Shown piece after piece: positions 22,617 through 34,114 of a stretch of DNA of 64,000 bases. The notes beneath the pieces were generated by a model. That model searched no databases. It was not told the DNA's origin and was given only the letters and a program-made list of their open reading frames with translations. Source of the DNA: PFJX01 sp964393825. Its GTDB lineage: Bacteria > Pseudomonadota > Gammaproteobacteria > Burkholderiales > Thiobacillaceae. The first letter of the stretch is position 1. Each line of letters begins with the position of its first letter. The translations under genes were made by a program, and so were the position numbers. The stretch spans positions 18,760 through 82,759 of the forward strand of contig CAYMUY010000017.1 of NCBI GenBank assembly GCA_964393825.1, written 5' to 3'.

Positions 22617-23695
22617 ACCAGATTCGTGCCCGCTTCAAACTCGACCGCCCCGGCTTCTCCCTGGACGTCGATCTAGCCCTTCCCGCGCGCGGCGTCACCG
22701 CGCTGTTCGGCCACTCCGGTTCCGGCAAGACCACGCTGCTGCGCTGCATCGCCGGGCTGGAACACGTCCCCGGCGGTCATCTCAGCCTGGATGGCGACAT
22801 CTGGCAGGATGCGTCCCGCTTCCTGCCGACCCATGCCCGGCCACTCGGTTACGTTTTCCAGGAAGCCAGCCTGTTTCCCCATCTGACTGCGGGCGGCAAT
22901 CTGGAATACGGTCGCAAGCGGGCTGCCACAAAGATGGATCGGGCCACGCTCGATCACGTCATCGACCTGCTCGGCATCGGCCCGCTGCTGGAGAGGAGGC
23001 CGGACCAGCTCTCCGGTGGCGAGCGGCAGCGCGTCGCCATCGCCCGTGCCCTGGCGGTGAAGCCCAAGCTGCTGCTGATGGACGAGCCGCTGGCCGCACT
23101 CGACCTGGCGCGCAAGCAGGAAATCCTGCCCTATCTGGAGCGCCTGCATGAGGAACTCGACATCCCCGTCCTCTACGTCAGCCACGCACCCGACGAGGTC
23201 GCCCGCCTGGCCGACCATATCGTGGCGATGGAAGCCGGTCGCGCGGTCGCCTCCGGCCCGTTGACCGAAACCCTGGCTCGTCTCGATCTGCCCATCCGTC
23301 TCGGCGAGGATGCCGGCGTCGTGCTCGACGCGGTCGTGGCGGAACGGGACGCGCAATGGCATCTGACGCGCGCGGTGTTCGCCGACAACAGCGACGCGGG
23401 CGTCTGGGTCCGCGATGGTGGCCATGCCCTCGGCCATCGCGTCCGGGTGCGCATACTCGCGCGCGACGTCAGCCTGGCCGTGACCCGGCACAGCGGCACC
23501 AGCATCCAGAACATCCTGCCCGCCGTGGTCGTTGAACTTGCCGATGACAGCCATCCGGCGCTGGCGCTGGTACGCCTGAATGTCGGCGGCGCGCCCCTGG
23601 TGGCGCGGCTCACCCGTCGTTCCGCCCACGACCTCGCTCTGGCACCCGGCATGATCGTCTATGCCCAGATCAAGGCGGTAGCACTGATCGGCTGA
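22613..23695 (+). CDS. modC: ModC, molybdate ABC transporter ATPase
   Basis: The 360-residue ATPase energises ModB. Motifs are Walker A GHSGSGKTT (about 34-42), Q-loop VFQEASLFPH, signature LSGGERQR, Walker B LLLMDEPLAAL and switch YVSHAPDEV. The C-terminal ~70 residues (HSGTSIQNILPAVVVE ... APGMIVYAQIKAVAL) form a MOP/TOBE domain that can bind molybdate and inhibit transport when the cell is replete. Last gene of the mod operon. No strong terminator follows before the next NifA-dependent promoter. Confidence 0.97.
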   Translation: MNQIRARFKLDRPGFSLDVDLALPARGVTALFGHSGSGKTTLLRCIAGLEHVPGGHLSLDGDIWQDASRFLPTHARPLGYVFQEASLFPHLTAGGNLEYGRKRAATKMDRATLDHVIDLLGIGPLLERRPDQLSGGERQRVAIARALAVKPKLLLMDEPLAALDLARKQEILPYLERLHEELDIPVLYVSHAPDEVARLADHIVAMEAGRAVASGPLTETLARLDLPIRLGEDAGVVLDAVVAERDAQWHLTRAVFADNSDAGVWVRDGGHALGHRVRVRILARDVSLAVTRHSGTSIQNILPAVVVELADDSHPALALVRLNVGGAPLVARLTRRSAHDLALAPGMIVYAQIKAVALIG

Positions 23696-23713
23696 TCGGC
23701 CGCCATGCGGGAT

Positions 23714-23729
23714 TGTCTGGTTTGTGACA
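23714..23729. promoter_or_regulatory. NifA upstream activator sequence of the LRV operon
   Basis: A perfect TGT-N10-ACA located 81 bases upstream of a -24/-12 promoter. It sits just after modC, in the normal activator position for the downstream unit. Confidence 0.75.
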
Positions 23730-23810
23730 ATTTTGCTTTTCGTTTGTAGCAAGTGCCTTCCTCGACGGGCTGCTTATTCGAATAATCAATAAGTTGGCAC
23801 TGTGTGCAGG

Positions 23811-23825
23811 TGGCATGTCGCTTGC
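23811..23825 (+). promoter_or_regulatory. Sigma-54 promoter of the LRV operon
   Basis: TGGCAT-GTCGC-TTGC preserves all key bases of the -24/-12 consensus. The start of transcription would be about 40 bases before the leader ORF. Confidence 0.85.
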
Positions 23826-23878
23826 GATGGTGTGGCGGTACCGAGCCGGACTGCCTCCGGCCTCACGGAGTCCCCACC

Positions 23879-23926
23879 ATGGATATCGCCCCTTACCCCC
23901 GGGCAATGCGCCGCCACCATGGCTGA
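23879..23926 (+). CDS. 15-codon leader ORF overlapping the LRV start
   Basis: An ATG with a good Shine-Dalgarno (cggag, eight bases upstream) opens a 15-codon frame, MDIAPYPRAMRRHHG, that stops at 23924-23926, just past the LRV ATG at 23919. The LRV start itself has no clear ribosome site, so ribosomes finishing the leader could reinitiate there. Seen directly: the frame, ribosome site and overlap. A regulatory role is inference. Confidence 0.4.
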   Translation: MDIAPYPRAMRRHHG

Positions 23927-24695
23927 GCAGAGCCGTCGCCCCAGCCTGCATCTGGTCGAAACCTCGGCCGCGCCGCCCGATTGCGGCCGCTGTCCGCACC
24001 ACGCGTTGCTGCGCGCCGGGCGATGCCAGCCTGGCGACCGCTGCCTCATCGCCCACAGCGGCCGGCAGATCGACCGCTTCTTGCGCCGCAACCCGGAGTA
24101 CGCGGAGGCTTGCCTGGGCGATGCCTTCTGGGAGCGCCGCGCGATCGCGGTGCGGTATGTGCCGGTGGAACGGGTGGGCAGCCTGGTGGCCGATCCCGAC
24201 GAGGTGGTCAGGCGCGCGGTGGCCATCCGTCTGCCGCTCGAACAGCTTGCCACCCTGATGCACGATCCGGATCGCGAGGTGCGCATCACCGTTGCCGCCC
24301 GCCTGCCGGCCGACCAGCTTGGCGGCATGATGCGGGACCCGGACTACCTGGTGCGTCAGCATGTCGCGGAGCGCATTCCGCATGGCCGCCTGCCTCGCAT
24401 GGTGGACGACCCGGACCGGGAAGTGCGCCGCGCGGTGGCGCGTCGGCTGCCGGCCTTTGCCTTGAAGCGCATGGCCGCCGATGCGGAAGCGGAAGTGCGT
24501 CGTACCGTCGCGTCCCGCCTGCTGCCGGAAGACGCCGCGGCGCTGCTGGACGATCCCGACTGGGTGGTGCGACTGGAGGCCGCGCGTCGGGCGCCGGTCG
24601 CAGCCCTCGCCGGCCTGGTGGACGATCCCGAACCCGACGTGCGGGCGCTGGTGCGCGCCCGCCTGCACACCCCAACCGAACAGGATGAATCGTGA
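23919..24695 (+). CDS. LRV protein: [4Fe-4S] leucine-rich-variant repeat protein
   Basis: A 258-residue homologue of the Azotobacter LRV protein. An N-terminal Cys-rich segment (CGRCPHHALLRAGRCQPGDRC) can hold a [4Fe-4S] cluster. It is followed by about eight ~24-residue helical repeats of the pattern VADPDEVVRRAVAIRLP, MHDPDREVRITVAARLP and so on, forming a superhelix. The family is found near nif genes; its role is unknown, but a redox-controlled protein-binding surface is plausible. Start chosen at MAEQSRRPSLHLVET; the longer frame from 23802 runs through the sigma-54 promoter. Its stop overlaps the next gene (TGATG). Confidence 0.9.
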   Translation: MAEQSRRPSLHLVETSAAPPDCGRCPHHALLRAGRCQPGDRCLIAHSGRQIDRFLRRNPEYAEACLGDAFWERRAIAVRYVPVERVGSLVADPDEVVRRAVAIRLPLEQLATLMHDPDREVRITVAARLPADQLGGMMRDPDYLVRQHVAERIPHGRLPRMVDDPDREVRRAVARRLPAFALKRMAADAEAEVRRTVASRLLPEDAAALLDDPDWVVRLEAARRAPVAALAGLVDDPEPDVRALVRARLHTPTEQDES

Positions 24696-25660
24696 TGAAC
24701 AGCTGTGTCCCTGACAAAGCCACCGTGCAACGGCTGATTGCCGAAATCGAGGCCAGCACGCCACGCCCGCACCACGCCGGCCTGCTCGACGTCACCCGTC
24801 GCCTGATCCCGGACTGCCCCAGTCGCTTCGCGCTGACCCGGGGAGGCTGGTATCGCAGTGGCGGCATTCTTCGCGCCGATGGTGGCCGGGTCACGGACAG
24901 CGTGGAAGACTGGGTGACTCAGGAACTGTCCGATTGCGGCGATGACCTGGGTGAATTCATGGATCGCCATGCCGGGGGCGAGTTGATCGCCACGCGCCAC
25001 ACGGGCCGCACCCATTACTTCGTCGCGCCCTATGGCCCCGACCCGGCGGCGTTCCTGCAACTGGAGGTCGAGGAATTGCAGGAAGTGCTCGATCGCCGCC
25101 TCTGGGACGCCACGCTGCCGCCCGTTGACGCCCAGGAACTGATCGATCCGATCAAGCCGGCGTGTGTGCCGGCGCAAGCGGTGGGGGCGCCCCGCTATCT
25201 TTTCCGTCGGCTTACGGATCTGCGCAATGTGGTCGCGCGCCTGCAGTCCCCCGCGGGCAGTCTGCCGTCGCTCACCCGTTTCATGCGGGAGTGGGCCAAC
25301 AGCCGTGGCGGGATCACTGCGCATTTCAGTGAACACTGGATCGTTGCGTTGCGTGAGCACCATGACCGCTACGACAACGTCGTGCTCACGGCCGTGCCGG
25401 TTTCCCGGCATGCCCGGGAACTCAAGCCCTTCCACTGGAACTGCGAATTGCGCGGTCTCGACGCGGCCGCGCAGTTGCGCGCCTTTGATCGCGCCGCCGG
25501 CTATACCGGCGCCTGGTATTTCCACCTGGTCGCCGGCGGCCTCACACCGCGTGAGTTGGCCACGGTACTGATTTATGACCTCGATTCCGGCTATGGCTAT
25601 CTGAGTGACGCGGAGACCGCCCTGCTGCGGGGATGGCTGCGCGAGCCCTACTCGGTCTGA
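24695..25660 (+). CDS. Unknown 321-residue protein co-expressed with LRV
   Basis: A soluble protein starting MNSCVPDKATVQRLIAEIEAS, coupled to the LRV gene by a TGATG overlap, so both fall under the same NifA promoter. I recognise no domain. Visible features are an Arg/Gly-containing segment RFALTRGGWYRSGGILRADGG, a mid-region helix LQLEVEELQEVLDRRLWD, and a C-terminal part GAWYFHLVAGGLTPRELATVLIYDLDSGYGYLSD. Cys residues are few and not clustered, so an Fe-S site is unlikely. No signal peptide or membrane span is visible. A partner of the LRV repeat surface is the simplest guess, without proof. Confidence 0.8.
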   Translation: MNSCVPDKATVQRLIAEIEASTPRPHHAGLLDVTRRLIPDCPSRFALTRGGWYRSGGILRADGGRVTDSVEDWVTQELSDCGDDLGEFMDRHAGGELIATRHTGRTHYFVAPYGPDPAAFLQLEVEELQEVLDRRLWDATLPPVDAQELIDPIKPACVPAQAVGAPRYLFRRLTDLRNVVARLQSPAGSLPSLTRFMREWANSRGGITAHFSEHWIVALREHHDRYDNVVLTAVPVSRHARELKPFHWNCELRGLDAAAQLRAFDRAAGYTGAWYFHLVAGGLTPRELATVLIYDLDSGYGYLSDAETALLRGWLREPYSV

Positions 25661-25681
25661 GCACGCGGCACGTCCCTCGCT

Positions 25682-28204
<2,523 letters not shown>

Positions 28205-28398
28205 GGCTGCGGTGCCTTTCTCGTTAGTCGATAGAAGTCATGTGTCGCACGTGTCGGGAAGCTGCGCGCGACACGCTCTGTTTTTTGCACAGGGTAGAGG
28301 TTCAACATACCACGAGCGAAAAAATGTCCTTCCCGGCACCGTGTCCGCTTGCGCGGGCGGACGGGTGAACCGGAGGGTTTTCCGCGTGGGGGAGGGAG

Positions 28399-29868
28399 TC
28401 ATGGTTGGCGATAGTCCCGCAATAGCCAGAGCTGGTATTCCGGCTGGTAATCCGGATACAAGTCGAGGCGGATCGGGGGCAGGGCGGTGACCTGCACGAA
28501 CCATCGCGCGAGCTGGCCGGCATCGCTGCTTCGGCTGACCAGGATGAATTCGCCGTTCGGGCTGTCGCGGAGGTCGGCGCTCAAGGCGTAGTGGTTGTCG
28601 CGGGCGCCGCTCGGGTTCAGGTAGCGCATGTCCGCGCTCCAGGGGCGCGCGTAATAGCGCAGCAGGGCGTGCAGCTTGCGGTCGTCGCTGAGCAGGCGGG
28701 CGCCCGGGTGGGCTTGCAGGCGCAGGGCGACCTGTTGCCCGAGTTCGCGGTAGCCGGTGAGGCGGCCATAGGGGTCGGTCTTGCGGGTGAGCTGGATGTC
28801 CAGCAGCCGGGTGATGTCGTGGGCGTGATAGATCCCGGCCGCCATCAGCAGATTCAGCGCCAGCGCGGCGATCAGCCAGCGGCGCCGCTGCTGGATGACC
28901 CAGGCCGCCGCGACCAGGGCGCTGGCGCCGACATAGGAAAACGCCGCCCAGTTGGCGAAGGCGCGCGACAGCAGGCTCAAGCCGATGAAGGCGGCCAGGG
29001 GCGCCAGGGTGAAGGCGGCGAGCAGGCGCAGGCGGCCATCGCCCAGCCAGGCGCGGGGACGGAACACCAACAGCAGTAGCCCCGCGAACAGCAACGGCCC
29101 GAACACCACGAACTGCGCCAGGAAGAATTCGAGCAGGGCGGCGGGATGGAACAGGCCGCGATCCAGTTGCGAGATCTCGGCGGTGTGGTGGACGCTGACG
29201 AAATGATGTTGCGCGTTCCAGACCAGGTTGGGGACCAGCATCAGCAGCGCGACCGCGGCCGCCACATAGGGACGCGGGTCGCGCAGGAGACCGCGCCGGC
29301 CCGGTTCGATCAGCAGCCAGGCGAGAAAACCGAGGCCGTAGAACACCATGCTGTACTTGGACATCAGTCCGAGGCCGAGGGCAACACCGAGCAACAGCCA
29401 GTCGCGCCAGCGTCCGGTCTCCAGGGCGGCGACGGTGAAATACAGCGCCAGGCACCAGAACAGCAGGAGGACGGTATCGGTGGTGATCAGCCAGGCCCCG
29501 AGCGACACCAGGGGCAGGGTGGCGAACAGCAGCGCGCTCCAGAACGCCATGGCCTCGCGTTGGGGGTGCGCGGCAAACAGGCGGCGTACCAGCAGGAACA
29601 GCACCCAGGAGGTCAGCGGATAGAGCAGCAGGGAGATGGCGCGCACGCCGATTTCGGAATCGCCGAACAGGGTGCGGGAAAGCCAGATCGCCCAGGCCAC
29701 CATCGGCGGTTTCGAGAAATAGCCCCAGTCCGGTTCCAGTGCCCAGGTCCAGTACTGCGCCTCGTCGGCATACAGCTCCAGGTTGCCATGCCAGGCGGCG
29801 AGCAGCCGCCACAGCGCGATCAGGGCCAGGCCGGCGAGCAGGAGTGGCGCGCGGGACTTCACGGTCAT
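28399..29868 (-). CDS. ArnT-like GT39-family glycosyltransferase (second copy)
   Basis: A 489-residue polytopic membrane protein with about 11-12 hydrophobic spans. The first periplasmic loop has YADEAQYWTWALEPDWGYFSKPPMVAW, the D-E-A-x-Y pattern of ArnT/PMT-like enzymes that move sugars from polyprenyl phosphate to an acceptor. It is the last gene of a four-gene operon and overlaps the PAP2 gene by four bases. Together with the GT2 enzyme at the start of the operon it likely forms a lipid-linked sugar transfer route. The acceptor (lipid A, protein or polymer) is unknown. Confidence 0.85.
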   Translation of the reverse strand: MTVKSRAPLLLAGLALIALWRLLAAWHGNLELYADEAQYWTWALEPDWGYFSKPPMVAWAIWLSRTLFGDSEIGVRAISLLLYPLTSWVLFLLVRRLFAAHPQREAMAFWSALLFATLPLVSLGAWLITTDTVLLLFWCLALYFTVAALETGRWRDWLLLGVALGLGLMSKYSMVFYGLGFLAWLLIEPGRRGLLRDPRPYVAAAVALLMLVPNLVWNAQHHFVSVHHTAEISQLDRGLFHPAALLEFFLAQFVVFGPLLFAGLLLLVFRPRAWLGDGRLRLLAAFTLAPLAAFIGLSLLSRAFANWAAFSYVGASALVAAAWVIQQRRRWLIAALALNLLMAAGIYHAHDITRLLDIQLTRKTDPYGRLTGYRELGQQVALRLQAHPGARLLSDDRKLHALLRYYARPWSADMRYLNPSGARDNHYALSADLRDSPNGEFILVSRSSDAGQLARWFVQVTALPPIRLDLYPDYQPEYQLWLLRDYRQP

Positions 29869-30623
29869 GCCGCCTTCTCCAGCCGCCAGCCCGGCAGCAG
29901 GTGCGCGGCCAGCGCGACGATCGCGATGCCCTGCTCGAACGGCCGCGCCAGGGGGTAGCCGCTGTCGTAATCGAGGAACAGCACGAGGGCGGCGGCGATC
30001 AGGAACAGACGCATGACGAGCTGCGTGGCGGGCCGCGCCGCCCAGTTCAGTCGCCGCGCCCAGGCGAGCCCGAGCAGGCCCGAGAACCAGCCGCAGAGGA
30101 TGCCGCCCGCGACGTCGAGTGGCCAGTGGGCGCCGACGGCGATCCGGGCAACTCCCACCAGCACGGCAAGGAGGACGACCCAGAGGGTCGCGCCGGTGGC
30201 GCGCAGGCCGGCCACCAGCACGGCGGCCAGCACGAAGATGCCGGCGGTGTGACCGGAGGGGAAGGCACCCGCCAGCAACACGCGGCCAATGACATGGGTT
30301 CGGTCGCCGAGGACCGCGTAGGGTCGCGCCACGTCCAGCGCGTCCTTGAGGCCATGCACCAGCAGGAGGGCGGGCAGGCTGGCGAGCAGCACCGCCAGCA
30401 CCAGCTCCGGCCGCCGGCGCGGGAAGAACAGGACCAGGACCAGCGCCACCAGGGTGTCGCCGAGCACGGTCAGGTCGGACCAGAGCACCTCGGGCAAGCG
30501 CGCCGCCGCCTGGTTGAGGAACAGGAACGCTGCCTGGTTGCGAATCGGGTCACTCAGCGGCAACAGCGTCAGCAGCGCAACGGCCGGGAGCAGCCAGAGT
30601 GCGGTTGGGGGAGTGGGCCTCAT
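29865..30623 (-). CDS. PAP2-family membrane phosphatase
   Basis: A 252-residue membrane phosphatase with the three PAP2 motifs: KDALDVARP, PSGHTAG and RIAVGAHWPLDVAGG (catalytic His residues in the second and third). About six membrane spans. Likely hydrolyses a lipid pyrophosphate such as undecaprenyl pyrophosphate or a lipid phosphate, which fits recycling of the carrier used by the neighbouring glycosyltransferases. Both ends overlap neighbours by ATGA. Confidence 0.9.
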   Translation of the reverse strand: MRPTPPTALWLLPAVALLTLLPLSDPIRNQAAFLFLNQAAARLPEVLWSDLTVLGDTLVALVLVLFFPRRRPELVLAVLLASLPALLLVHGLKDALDVARPYAVLGDRTHVIGRVLLAGAFPSGHTAGIFVLAAVLVAGLRATGATLWVVLLAVLVGVARIAVGAHWPLDVAGGILCGWFSGLLGLAWARRLNWAARPATQLVMRLFLIAAALVLFLDYDSGYPLARPFEQGIAIVALAAHLLPGWRLEKAA

Positions 30624-32131
30624 TTCACTCTCGCCAGCACATAGCTGCGCTCGCGGAACACCACCTCGTTGCTTGGCAGTTCGGCGAGGCGGCTTTCCCG
30701 TGTCAGCACCAGATCGCCCGGGCGCGGTGCCCGCTTGTCCACCCGACGTTGCGCATAGGTCTGGAAGCTGGGCGTGTTGAGGCCATACAGCAGGAGGGGG
30801 CCGGGCAATTCACGGGCGAGCAGGCCGGCCCGTTTCACCGGCTCTTGCTGCACCTGGCCGACAATGGGCAGCAGGAACATCGCCACGGTCGCGCCCGCGA
30901 GCAGGCCGTTGGCGCAAAGCGCGAAACGGGTCGTGATCGGGCGCAACAGCAGCGGCAACAGGCTGACCACCAGGGCGCCACCGCACCATAGCCAGTAGGT
31001 GGGACCGAAATGGGTGGCGATGTTCCCGGCCAGCAACAGATCGTCCGGCTTCAGGCGCGGCACGGCGCGGTCGAGGAGAACCGGCACGGCGAGCAGCAGC
31101 GCGAAGGTGGCGGCGCCGGTGAGCGATATCAGCCAGCGCGTCGCCTGGTGTTCGGCTTGTGCCGCCAGGATCAGGACCAGGCCACCGTAGCCGTAATAGA
31201 CGTAATGCGGCAACTTGGTACCGGAAAAGGAGAACAGCAGGAAGGCCAGCAGGAACCAGAGCAGGCCGAAACGCAGCAGTTCGTCTTGCCAGACCGTCTT
31301 CAGGCGCGCCAGCGCGATCAGCAGCAGGCCGGTGTGCGGCAGCAGCGAGATCAGCACCACCGGCACGTAATAGAAAGGCTTGCCGCCATGGCCTTCCATC
31401 GGCGTGTCGAAGCGCGACAGGTTGTGCTTGAAGAAGAAACCGCTGAGAAAGCCGGGGCCTTCGTGCCAGGTCTGGATGGCGAACCAGGGCAGCGCCACCG
31501 CCAGGAACAGCAGGATCGGGCCGGGTGCCGTCGCCCAGGCGAGGAAACGGCGCCAGTCGCCGCGCGTGGCGCACCAGAGGAAGAGGGCGCCACCGGGGAT
31601 GGCCAGCGCGATCGGGCCCTTGGTCAGGAAGCCCAGCGCCATCGCCAGCCAGGCCAGGTAGAGCCAGCCGCGCTTGTTTTCCCGCAGCCACAGCCAGGTG
31701 GCATAGCCGGAACAGGCCAGCCAGAGATTGAGCAGGGCATCCGCCGTCGCCGCCCGGGTGATGATGACCAGACCGGCGGCGGTGGCGATGACCAGCGCCG
31801 CAACCAGGCCGGCGCGCGGGTCGCGCACCCGCCTGACGAAGCCGTAGGTGGCCAGGATCCAGAGGCTGGAGGCCAGGGCCGAGGGCAAGCGCCAGATGAA
31901 TTCGCCGTGGCCCCACAGGCTCACGGCGGCGGCCTGCAGCCAGTAGATCAGGATGGGCTTGTCGTAGCGCGGCTCGCCCAGCAGGTAGCTGGAGAGAAAG
32001 TCACCGCGCAGGAACATCTCCGTGGTGGAGGCGGTGAACGCGCCCTCATCCAGGTCGAACAGCGGCGGGGTGCCGAGGGCGAAAAACGGGAACAGCGCCA
32101 GGACCGCCAGCAACAGGCGATCCCGGGTCAT
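30620..32131 (-). CDS. ArnT-like GT39-family glycosyltransferase (first copy)
   Basis: A 503-residue polytopic protein with a signature first loop LFDLDEGAFTASTTEMFLRGDF, then YDKPILIYWLQAAAVSLWG. The D-x-D-E-G-A pattern and ~12 spans place it with ArnT/PMT-like enzymes. It starts four bases inside the end of the GT2 gene. It is only distantly similar to the second copy, so the two probably use different acceptors or donors. Confidence 0.87.
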   Translation of the reverse strand: MTRDRLLLAVLALFPFFALGTPPLFDLDEGAFTASTTEMFLRGDFLSSYLLGEPRYDKPILIYWLQAAAVSLWGHGEFIWRLPSALASSLWILATYGFVRRVRDPRAGLVAALVIATAAGLVIITRAATADALLNLWLACSGYATWLWLRENKRGWLYLAWLAMALGFLTKGPIALAIPGGALFLWCATRGDWRRFLAWATAPGPILLFLAVALPWFAIQTWHEGPGFLSGFFFKHNLSRFDTPMEGHGGKPFYYVPVVLISLLPHTGLLLIALARLKTVWQDELLRFGLLWFLLAFLLFSFSGTKLPHYVYYGYGGLVLILAAQAEHQATRWLISLTGAATFALLLAVPVLLDRAVPRLKPDDLLLAGNIATHFGPTYWLWCGGALVVSLLPLLLRPITTRFALCANGLLAGATVAMFLLPIVGQVQQEPVKRAGLLARELPGPLLLYGLNTPSFQTYAQRRVDKRAPRPGDLVLTRESRLAELPSNEVVFRERSYVLARVK

Positions 32132-33093
32132 TTTTCGGAAGGTTCGCGCAACAGGTACTGCGCCTTGCCGCCGGGTTCGTGCCAGATGCGGGTAAGCAGT
32201 TCACCGAGGATGCCCATGCCGATGAAGTTCGCGCCCATCAGGGTGAACATCACGCCCATCTGCAAGAGCGGGCGGCCGCCGATGTCGGCATGGGAAAACA
32301 GCTTGTGCCCGGCCAGGTAGAGCAGGATCAGCAGGCCCGGGAAGAACATCGCCGCACCGATGCCGCCGAATGCATGCAGCGGCCGATGCAGGAAGCGCAG
32401 CATGAACTTCACCCAGACCAGGTCGAGCAGCACCCGGATGGTGCGGTCGATGCCGTACTTGGACACCCCCTTGGTGCGCGGGAAGTGGTTGACCTCGGTC
32501 TCCATGACCTTGGCGCCATACTCGTGCGCCAGCGCCGGGATGAAGCGATGCAGCTCGCCATAGATCTTCACGTAGCGTACCGCCTCGCGCCGGTACAGTT
32601 TCAGCGAACAGCCATAGTCATGCAGGTTGACGCCGGTGACCTTGGAAATCAGGCGGTTGGCGATCTTCGAAGGGAATTTGCGCAGCAGCGCCTTGTCCTT
32701 GCGGTTCTTCCGCCAGCCGGAAATGATGTCGACCTCGGGGCGCGCATCGAGCATGTCCAGCAGGCGCGGAATGTCAGCCGGGTCGTTCTGCATGTCGCCG
32801 TCGATGGTCACCAGCACCTCGCCGCGCGCCGCGTCGAACCCCGCCTGCATGGCGGTGGACTGGCCATAGTTGCGGCGCAGGAACAGCGGTCGCAGCCAGG
32901 GACGGGTCTTGGCCAGTTCCGTCAGCAGGGTGTCCGAGCCATCGCGCGAACCATCGTCCACACAGATGAACTCCCAGCTTTTCGCCTGCGCCGACATCAC
33001 GGAATCGACCTTGTCGACCAGATCCGGCAGGTTTTCGTGCTCGTTGTAGATGGGGGCGATCAGGGAAACGTTGATACTGGCTGAATCCGTCAT
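32128..33093 (-). CDS. GT2 polyprenyl-phosphate glycosyltransferase (ArnC/DPM-like)
   Basis: A 321-residue enzyme likely to load a sugar from a nucleotide sugar onto undecaprenyl phosphate. The GT-A domain has SLIAPIYNEHENLP, FICVDDGSRDGS, VTIDGDMQNDP (DxD-type metal site) and GVNLHDYGCSLKLYRREA. Two C-terminal membrane spans follow (GIGAAMFFPGLLILLY and FTLMGANFIGMGILGELL). The start MTDSASINVS is preferred over an upstream ATG because it matches family length. First gene of the operon that continues with two ArnT-like genes and PAP2. Confidence 0.93.
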   Translation of the reverse strand: MTDSASINVSLIAPIYNEHENLPDLVDKVDSVMSAQAKSWEFICVDDGSRDGSDTLLTELAKTRPWLRPLFLRRNYGQSTAMQAGFDAARGEVLVTIDGDMQNDPADIPRLLDMLDARPEVDIISGWRKNRKDKALLRKFPSKIANRLISKVTGVNLHDYGCSLKLYRREAVRYVKIYGELHRFIPALAHEYGAKVMETEVNHFPRTKGVSKYGIDRTIRVLLDLVWVKFMLRFLHRPLHAFGGIGAAMFFPGLLILLYLAGHKLFSHADIGGRPLLQMGVMFTLMGANFIGMGILGELLTRIWHEPGGKAQYLLREPSEK

Positions 33094-33177
33094 GGCGGCG
33101 GGAGGGCTTGAATGGGGTGGGGCGAGTCTACTGGGAACGCTGGGCAACGGGAAAGGAAAGCGGCCCCGAAGACGCGA

Positions 33178-33864
33178 TCAGGTGCCAGCGGGTGGCCCGG
33201 CGTCCTCATTCACCGCATCGATTTCCCGGCGATGGCGGCGATACAGGCCGATGCCGATCAGGCTGGATGCCACGAACAACAGCACCGCCAGGGTCAGGCG
33301 CAATTCCGGATCGAGATTGACGCCGCTACCGGCCAGCGCGAACACCAGGTTCTGCGGCAGATAGCCGAGGCCGGAGCCGGCGAAGAAGGGCAGGGCGCGA
33401 ACGCTGGACACGCCGGCCAGCAGATTGGTGCTGGCGTTATGGCCCACCGGCAGCAGGCGGATCACCAGAGACATGCTGAACGGGTGGCGATGCAGGAAGG
33501 CATCCAGCTTGCGGATGCGACCGGGAAACCGCTTCTGGACGAAGCCACGCCCCAACCAGCGCGCATAGAAGAAACCGAAGACGCAGCCCAGCACGGTCGC
33601 CAGTGTCGCCAGTACGGTGCCCAGCGCGAAGCCCCAGGCATAACCACCGAGAAACGCCACGATCTGGCGCGGTACGCTCAAGGCCGTGGCCAGGCCACCC
33701 ACCGCCAGGAACAACAGGATGCCCATACCCCCCTTGCCGCGCACCTCGCTGTCGATCCAGTGTTGCGAAAGCATGTTGGCGAACTGGAAATGGCTGGCGA
33801 GGAAGCCCAGCAGCGCCAGCGAGGCGAGCATCACCAGACCTTTGAGCAGGACACGGAAGGTCAT
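33178..33864 (-). CDS. TVP38/TMEM64 (VTT-domain) membrane protein
   Basis: A 228-residue membrane protein starting MTFRVLLKGLVMLASLALLG. The core shows FLGGYAWGFALGTVLATLATVLGCVFGF and RLLPVGHNASTNLLAGVSSVRALPF, typical of VTT/DedA-like domains implicated in lipid or small-molecule transport. It is in the same orientation as the glycosylation operon, 84 bases upstream of it, and may be co-transcribed. The frame extending to 34125 runs over tRNA-Ser and is not coding. Confidence 0.88.
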   Translation of the reverse strand: MTFRVLLKGLVMLASLALLGFLASHFQFANMLSQHWIDSEVRGKGGMGILLFLAVGGLATALSVPRQIVAFLGGYAWGFALGTVLATLATVLGCVFGFFYARWLGRGFVQKRFPGRIRKLDAFLHRHPFSMSLVIRLLPVGHNASTNLLAGVSSVRALPFFAGSGLGYLPQNLVFALAGSGVNLDPELRLTLAVLLFVASSLIGIGLYRRHRREIDAVNEDAGPPAGT

Positions 33865-34023
33865 GTCGAAAGCCCGGCTGGGTCGGGCAAGTGTATGGGC
33901 AGGGGCATGGCGGAAGGCTGGACGAATCAGGTCGGCGGATTCTAGCAGCGGCCGGATTATCCAACTCCAGCCGGTTTCAGCCTTGCCATGCCCGGCCCCT
34001 CCGTGTATTCTCCGCCGCCTTCC

Positions 34024-34114
<91 letters not shown>

